Below, piece after piece: positions 62,359-64,000 of a stretch of DNA of 64,000 bases (position 1 is its first letter; every line of letters starts with the position of its first letter). The translations under genes and the position numbers were made by a program. This DNA is from Paralvinella palmiformis. Its lineage: Eukaryota > Annelida > Polychaeta > Terebellida > Alvinellidae. The stretch covers positions 124,001-188,000 of the forward strand of contig JAODUP010000326.1 in NCBI GenBank assembly GCA_025642065.1. Reading direction: 5' to 3'. The notes under the pieces are model-generated. The model was not told where the DNA came from. It did not search any database and saw only the letters and a list, made by a program, of their open reading frames with translations.

Positions 62359-63353
62359 GTCCATCCTAATGACGAGAATAAGGAAGAAGTATTATTAAAG
62401 TTTAAAAACTTACCTATCTCGCACATGTAAGCCTGAGGCCGAAAACACGATTCATCCGCCATCTTTACTCGTTGACTTGTGTCAATAATACCACAGTTCT
62501 GATTACCTTTGTAATTATTAGGCTGAGCATAAACCCACGAACCATACGCTCCTAGGATAATAAACCAAATAAATCATAATATACAATGATAGCACGGAAT
62601 GTGAAGATTTGGAAAAAGTTTGACTTTAAAATCTCAAATTAGATATCAAATAAATTATTTTCTGTAAGATTTATCGTGAAGATATTTATTTTTGTTGTTG
62701 TTGTTGCTGTTATTCTCCTTATTATTAGTAGTAGTATTTGTAGTAGTAGTAGTAGTCGTCGTAGTAGTAGTACTCGTAGTAGTAGTAGTAGTCGTAGTAG
62801 TAGTACTCGTAGTAGTAGTAGTAGTAGTAGTAATAGTACTAGTAGTAATAGTAGTAGTAATAATACTGATAGCAGTAGTAGTAGTAGTAGTAGTACTGAT
62901 AGTGGTAGTAGTAGTCGTAGTAGTAGTAATCGTAATGCTGGTGGTGGTGGTGGTGGTAGTAGTAGTAGTAGTGATGTTGGTAGTATCGTAGTAGTAGTGG
63001 TGATGATGGTGGTAGCCTCGTAGTAGCAGTAGTAGTAGTGGTAGTAGTAGTGGTAGTGGTAGTGGTAATAGTACCATTAGTTGTAGTAATAATATAACTC
63101 CGACCAAGCAAGATCTTTCATTTTCGACATTTAGGAAAAGTTCCACAATAATTTTTCACATTTTGGCACAGAAAGTCTAACTCTCCTGAAATGATTGAAA
63201 ATCGTACCCTAACTTACCGCCGATTTTATATACGAAGTTCATCAGTCTACCGCCACAGTAATAAGGACTGCCAAACGGACAATTTAGGGTACATTCTGTA
63301 TTTGTACCGTATCGACCGTAAGTATTGTTACCACAATAACACTGGCTACCTCC
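55308..63353 (-). CDS. WSC and C-type lectin domain transmembrane receptor, 5' partial
   Basis: Eight exons join in frame to a stop: 63353-63218, 62551-62414, 60674-60396, 59773-59621, 59416-59192, 56630-56502, 56152-56071 and 55461-55308 (1296 nt, 431 residues visible). The domain order is WSC C-terminal half, CTLD C-terminal half, complete CTLD (six Cys, WIGL motif), Thr/Ser mucin-like stalk, one hydrophobic membrane helix, and a tail of about 53 residues with five Tyr. The topology is type I. The expected role is binding of glycans or other ligands at the cell surface; no ligand can be inferred. The complete CTLD lacks an EPN or QPD motif, so classical Ca2+-dependent sugar binding is doubtful. 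Several sequons (NNT, NET, NIT, NFS, NAT) suggest N-glycosylation. The signal peptide and the first WSC half lie outside the window. Inclusion of the half-CTLD exon is uncertain. Confidence 0.85.
56071..56152 (-). CDS. Receptor exon: transmembrane helix
   Basis: Encodes VLAIVMSLLGLILLIVVIYC and then LVMLGKK: about 24 uninterrupted hydrophobic residues followed by Lys-Lys, as expected of a type I stop-transfer segment. The acceptor is TTGTTTCAG and the donor GTAAGT (phase 2), the first departure from the phase-1 pattern. Confidence 0.92.
56205..56440. repeat. (TA)n, (CA)n, (TA)n, (GA)n compound array in a receptor intron
   Basis: Two TA runs separated by a CA/GA/GACA stretch, followed by about 46 bp of GA. 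It lies between the membrane exon and the second stalk exon. Confidence 0.9.
56502..56630 (-). CDS. Receptor exon: second stalk segment
   Basis: Encodes DGSGYVPLPTSTPTTS, then ELPTTLAPPSSGQSTSG, then EGDLSTIQL. It is Pro/Thr/Ser-rich and unstructured, consistent with a juxtamembrane stalk. The acceptor is GTCGCCAG and the donor GTAAGG, phase 1 at both ends. Confidence 0.85.
56631..59191. other. Large receptor intron (stalk exon 1 to stalk exon 2)
   Basis: 2561 bp, AT-rich, with (TA)n at about 56682-56708 and 57388-57415. A plus-strand open stretch at 58614-58982 contains no internal Met and I do not support it as a gene. A consensus-like minus-strand donor (TCG-GTAAGTAT near 58,704) is present but no exon with a convincing frame precedes it. 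Confidence 0.5.
59192..59416 (-). CDS. Receptor exon: Thr/Ser-rich mucin-like stalk encoded by a trinucleotide array
   Basis: After VKAGVTTKKPGSSSKR come about 45 residues almost entirely Thr and Ser, encoded by ACA, ACT and AGT triplets, ending with TLTAPQKSVYS. This is typical of an O-glycosylated extracellular stalk. The acceptor is ACCTCAG (phase 1) and the donor CAG-GTTTAA; a competing GTGTGT donor ten bases earlier is also in phase. Confidence 0.82.
59621..59773 (-). CDS. Receptor exon: CTLD C-terminal half
   Basis: Encodes FNFSFW, VDTCGTLNATL, NRWTDANC and LPYICQG, completing the CTLD of the preceding exon. WTD replaces the usual WND, and there is no EPN or QPD. The acceptor is CACTTCCAG and the donor GTTTGT (weaker, but the only one that keeps phase 1). 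Confidence 0.92.
59774..60395. other. Receptor intron between the CTLD halves
   Basis: AT-rich, with short TTG/GAC and (AAT)n runs. No further coding is seen. Confidence 0.6.
60396..60674 (-). CDS. Receptor exon: CTLD N-terminal half
   Basis: The exon encodes 92 full codons with ASCLG, RCFYL, TWHAARERC, RLVTIDTAETHEI and KIWIGLYKGDGWRW. This is the canonical first half of a long-form CTLD, including the WIGL core strand. The acceptor is ATTTTAG and the donor GTAAG; it is phase 1 at both ends. Sequons: NET and NIT. Confidence 0.93.
60979..61020. repeat. Perfect 14-bp inverted repeat (hairpin) in a receptor intron
   Basis: Arms TTGTCCTGTGTTAA and TTAACACAGGACAA match perfectly around a 14-nt loop. 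They lie in the 1.7-kb intron between the half-CTLD and complete-CTLD exons. Confidence 0.85.
61192..61199. promoter_or_regulatory. CRE palindrome TGACGTCA in a CpG-rich intronic stretch
   Basis: A full CRE, followed within about 85 bp by two CACGTG E-boxes. The surrounding 61030-61300 is CpG-richer than the neighbouring introns. It might be an internal promoter or enhancer of the receptor gene; only the motifs support this. Confidence 0.3.
62015..62145 (+). mobile_element. Diverged SINE family A fragment in a receptor intron
   Basis: The stretch reading CGTTACCTTTCC...CGGCTCATTTATCCTACC...GTGGCCGCAAAAC is the reverse complement of the family-A body and tail seen at 63694-63886. The tRNA head is eroded. 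Confidence 0.65.
62414..62551 (-). CDS. Receptor exon: C-terminal half of a CTLD without its N-terminal half
   Basis: This symmetric phase 1-1 exon encodes a stretch with SWVYAQPNN, NQNCGII, MADESC and AYMCEI. These are the second-half CTLD landmarks: a QPN motif in place of EPN/QPD, then Cys, Cys, Cys. The acceptor is ATCCTAG and the donor GTAAGT. No matching first-half exon (Cys pair plus WIGL) is visible between it and the WSC exon; that interval is mostly a trinucleotide array. Confidence 0.82.
62724..63080 (-). repeat. (TAC/ACT)n trinucleotide array between the WSC and half-CTLD exons
   Basis: About 350 bp of imperfect GTA/GTC triplets on the plus strand. In sense orientation for the receptor one frame reads as poly-Thr with a few Ser, Ile and Asn. 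No donor sequence follows, so I treat it as intronic. Confidence 0.85.
63218..63353 (-). CDS. Receptor exon: C-terminal half of a WSC domain
   Basis: Translation gives 45 residues with CYCGN, YGRYG, EC, LNC and YYCGG followed by VYKIG. This is the Cys spacing and CGG...VY ending of WSC carbohydrate-binding domains. The acceptor ATTACAG gives a phase-0 start; a second AG four bases on would give a phase-1 start. The donor is GTAAGT (phase 1). The N-terminal half of the WSC domain is not in the window. Confidence 0.82.
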
Positions 63354-63440
63354 CTGTAATATCGAAGGATATCAATAATCTGATCGAGTGAAACAACAAA
63401 ATAACAACAAAAATATCATAACAATATTACACTAAGTCTG

Positions 63441-63492
<52 letters not shown>

Positions 63493-64000
63493 TTTTCAGG
63501 TTTCAATAATGTGGGAGGAGTATATCAACTAACAGATGTCAATCATCCATGTAATATGCATTTATAATTTAGTAACGTGCATAAAGAACCAAGTACAGCA
63601 ATCGCATTATAGGCGTTATCTGCTAACACCTAGTGGCGACACCTTACGGTGAAATTCCAAAGTTAAGTACGTTTAAACTAAGTTTCCAACACAATGATGA
63701 TTGATGTGTTACGGCCACTTCTGTGCACATGGTAGGCTAAATGGGCCGAGCGACCTCCAAAGGTGATGAAGCGAAGTCAAAGATGAAACACCCTTCAGAT
63801 ATGCCCAAGCCGAGATTTGAGCACTTTGGACACGGATGGCAGTGATCTGTGGTCCAACACGCTACCGCTAGACCACGGAGGCCCTCTTAGTATCACAATG
63901 TCACGTTGTGCCTTCACAGAATGTATGTAGTCGTGCGATCGGTTACATATAAGATACTACACGATACCGGTGACACTAAAACCGAGCTGTCACGAGATCG
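63354..64000. other. Receptor 5' intron region
   Basis: Holds a (TA)n array (about 63447-63490) and the SINE at 63694-63886. I looked on the minus strand for the first half of the WSC domain and found none, so the next exon probably lies beyond the window. Confidence 0.6.
63694..63886 (-). mobile_element. tRNA-derived SINE, family A
   Basis: On the minus strand the head reads CCTCCGTGGTCTAGCGGTAG (box A), followed by a weakened box B, a body with CATATCTGAAGGGTG, CGCTCGGCCCATTTAGCC and GTGGCCGTAACAC, and an ATCATCA tail. It lies upstream of the WSC exon. Confidence 0.85.

Noticed and set aside
62655..63146. 163-codon minus frame with long poly-Thr
   Set aside because: A trinucleotide array without a donor, with a low-complexity Leu/His start. 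Kept only as an observation about exonisation.
63099..63190. Possible alternative last exon after the WSC exon (minus), Cys-containing and ending in a stop
   Set aside because: An acceptor TTTCAG and a 21-codon frame exist, but it is short and its Cys pattern fits no domain, so it is probably chance.

Overview
The window is eukaryotic. It has spliced genes with GT-AG introns, AATAAA signals, dense simple-sequence arrays, tRNA-derived SINEs and one non-LTR retrotransposon relic. The two recognisable genes are a calmodulin-like EF-hand gene and a WSC plus C-type-lectin receptor. Together with the microsatellite-rich, AT-rich intergenic DNA they suggest a marine invertebrate, most likely a mollusc or another lophotrochozoan. 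That is inference; no marker here fixes the species.

Layout. Bases 1-44,900 hold no gene I can identify. They are a patchwork of degenerate minisatellites (about 290-1230, 3880-4440, 8875-9035, 12230-12910, 13826-14320, 27025-27546, 33826-34090), long di-, tri- and tetranucleotide arrays, several tRNA-SINE families, a palindromic MITE (16196-16350), a decayed reverse transcriptase (23205-24310, minus strand) and a few CpG-rich islands without recognisable coding. Between 44,928 and about 50,490 (plus strand) lies a complete four-exon gene for a 222-residue protein with six canonical EF-hands. From about 54,825 to beyond 63,353 (minus strand) lies a type I membrane receptor, incomplete at its 5' end. 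Its order is: C-terminal half of a WSC domain, C-terminal half of a C-type lectin domain (CTLD), a complete two-exon CTLD, a Thr/Ser mucin-like stalk in two exons, a transmembrane exon and a Tyr-containing cytoplasmic tail. I assembled eight exons that join in frame to a stop (1296 nt, 431 residues visible).

The two genes converge tail to tail across about 4.3 kb that holds only simple repeats and weak short ORFs. Nothing in the sequence links them functionally: one is a cytosolic calcium sensor or buffer, the other a cell-surface glycan or ligand-binding receptor.

The most unusual points are these: an unpaired half-CTLD exon in a chain of phase-1 exons; a mucin stalk encoded by a trinucleotide microsatellite, next to a similar intronic array that also reads as poly-Thr; a 54-bp hairpin minisatellite that repeats a look-alike 3' splice site just upstream of a real one; and dispersed repeats bounded by (GT)n that carry internal microsatellites or a palindromic core.
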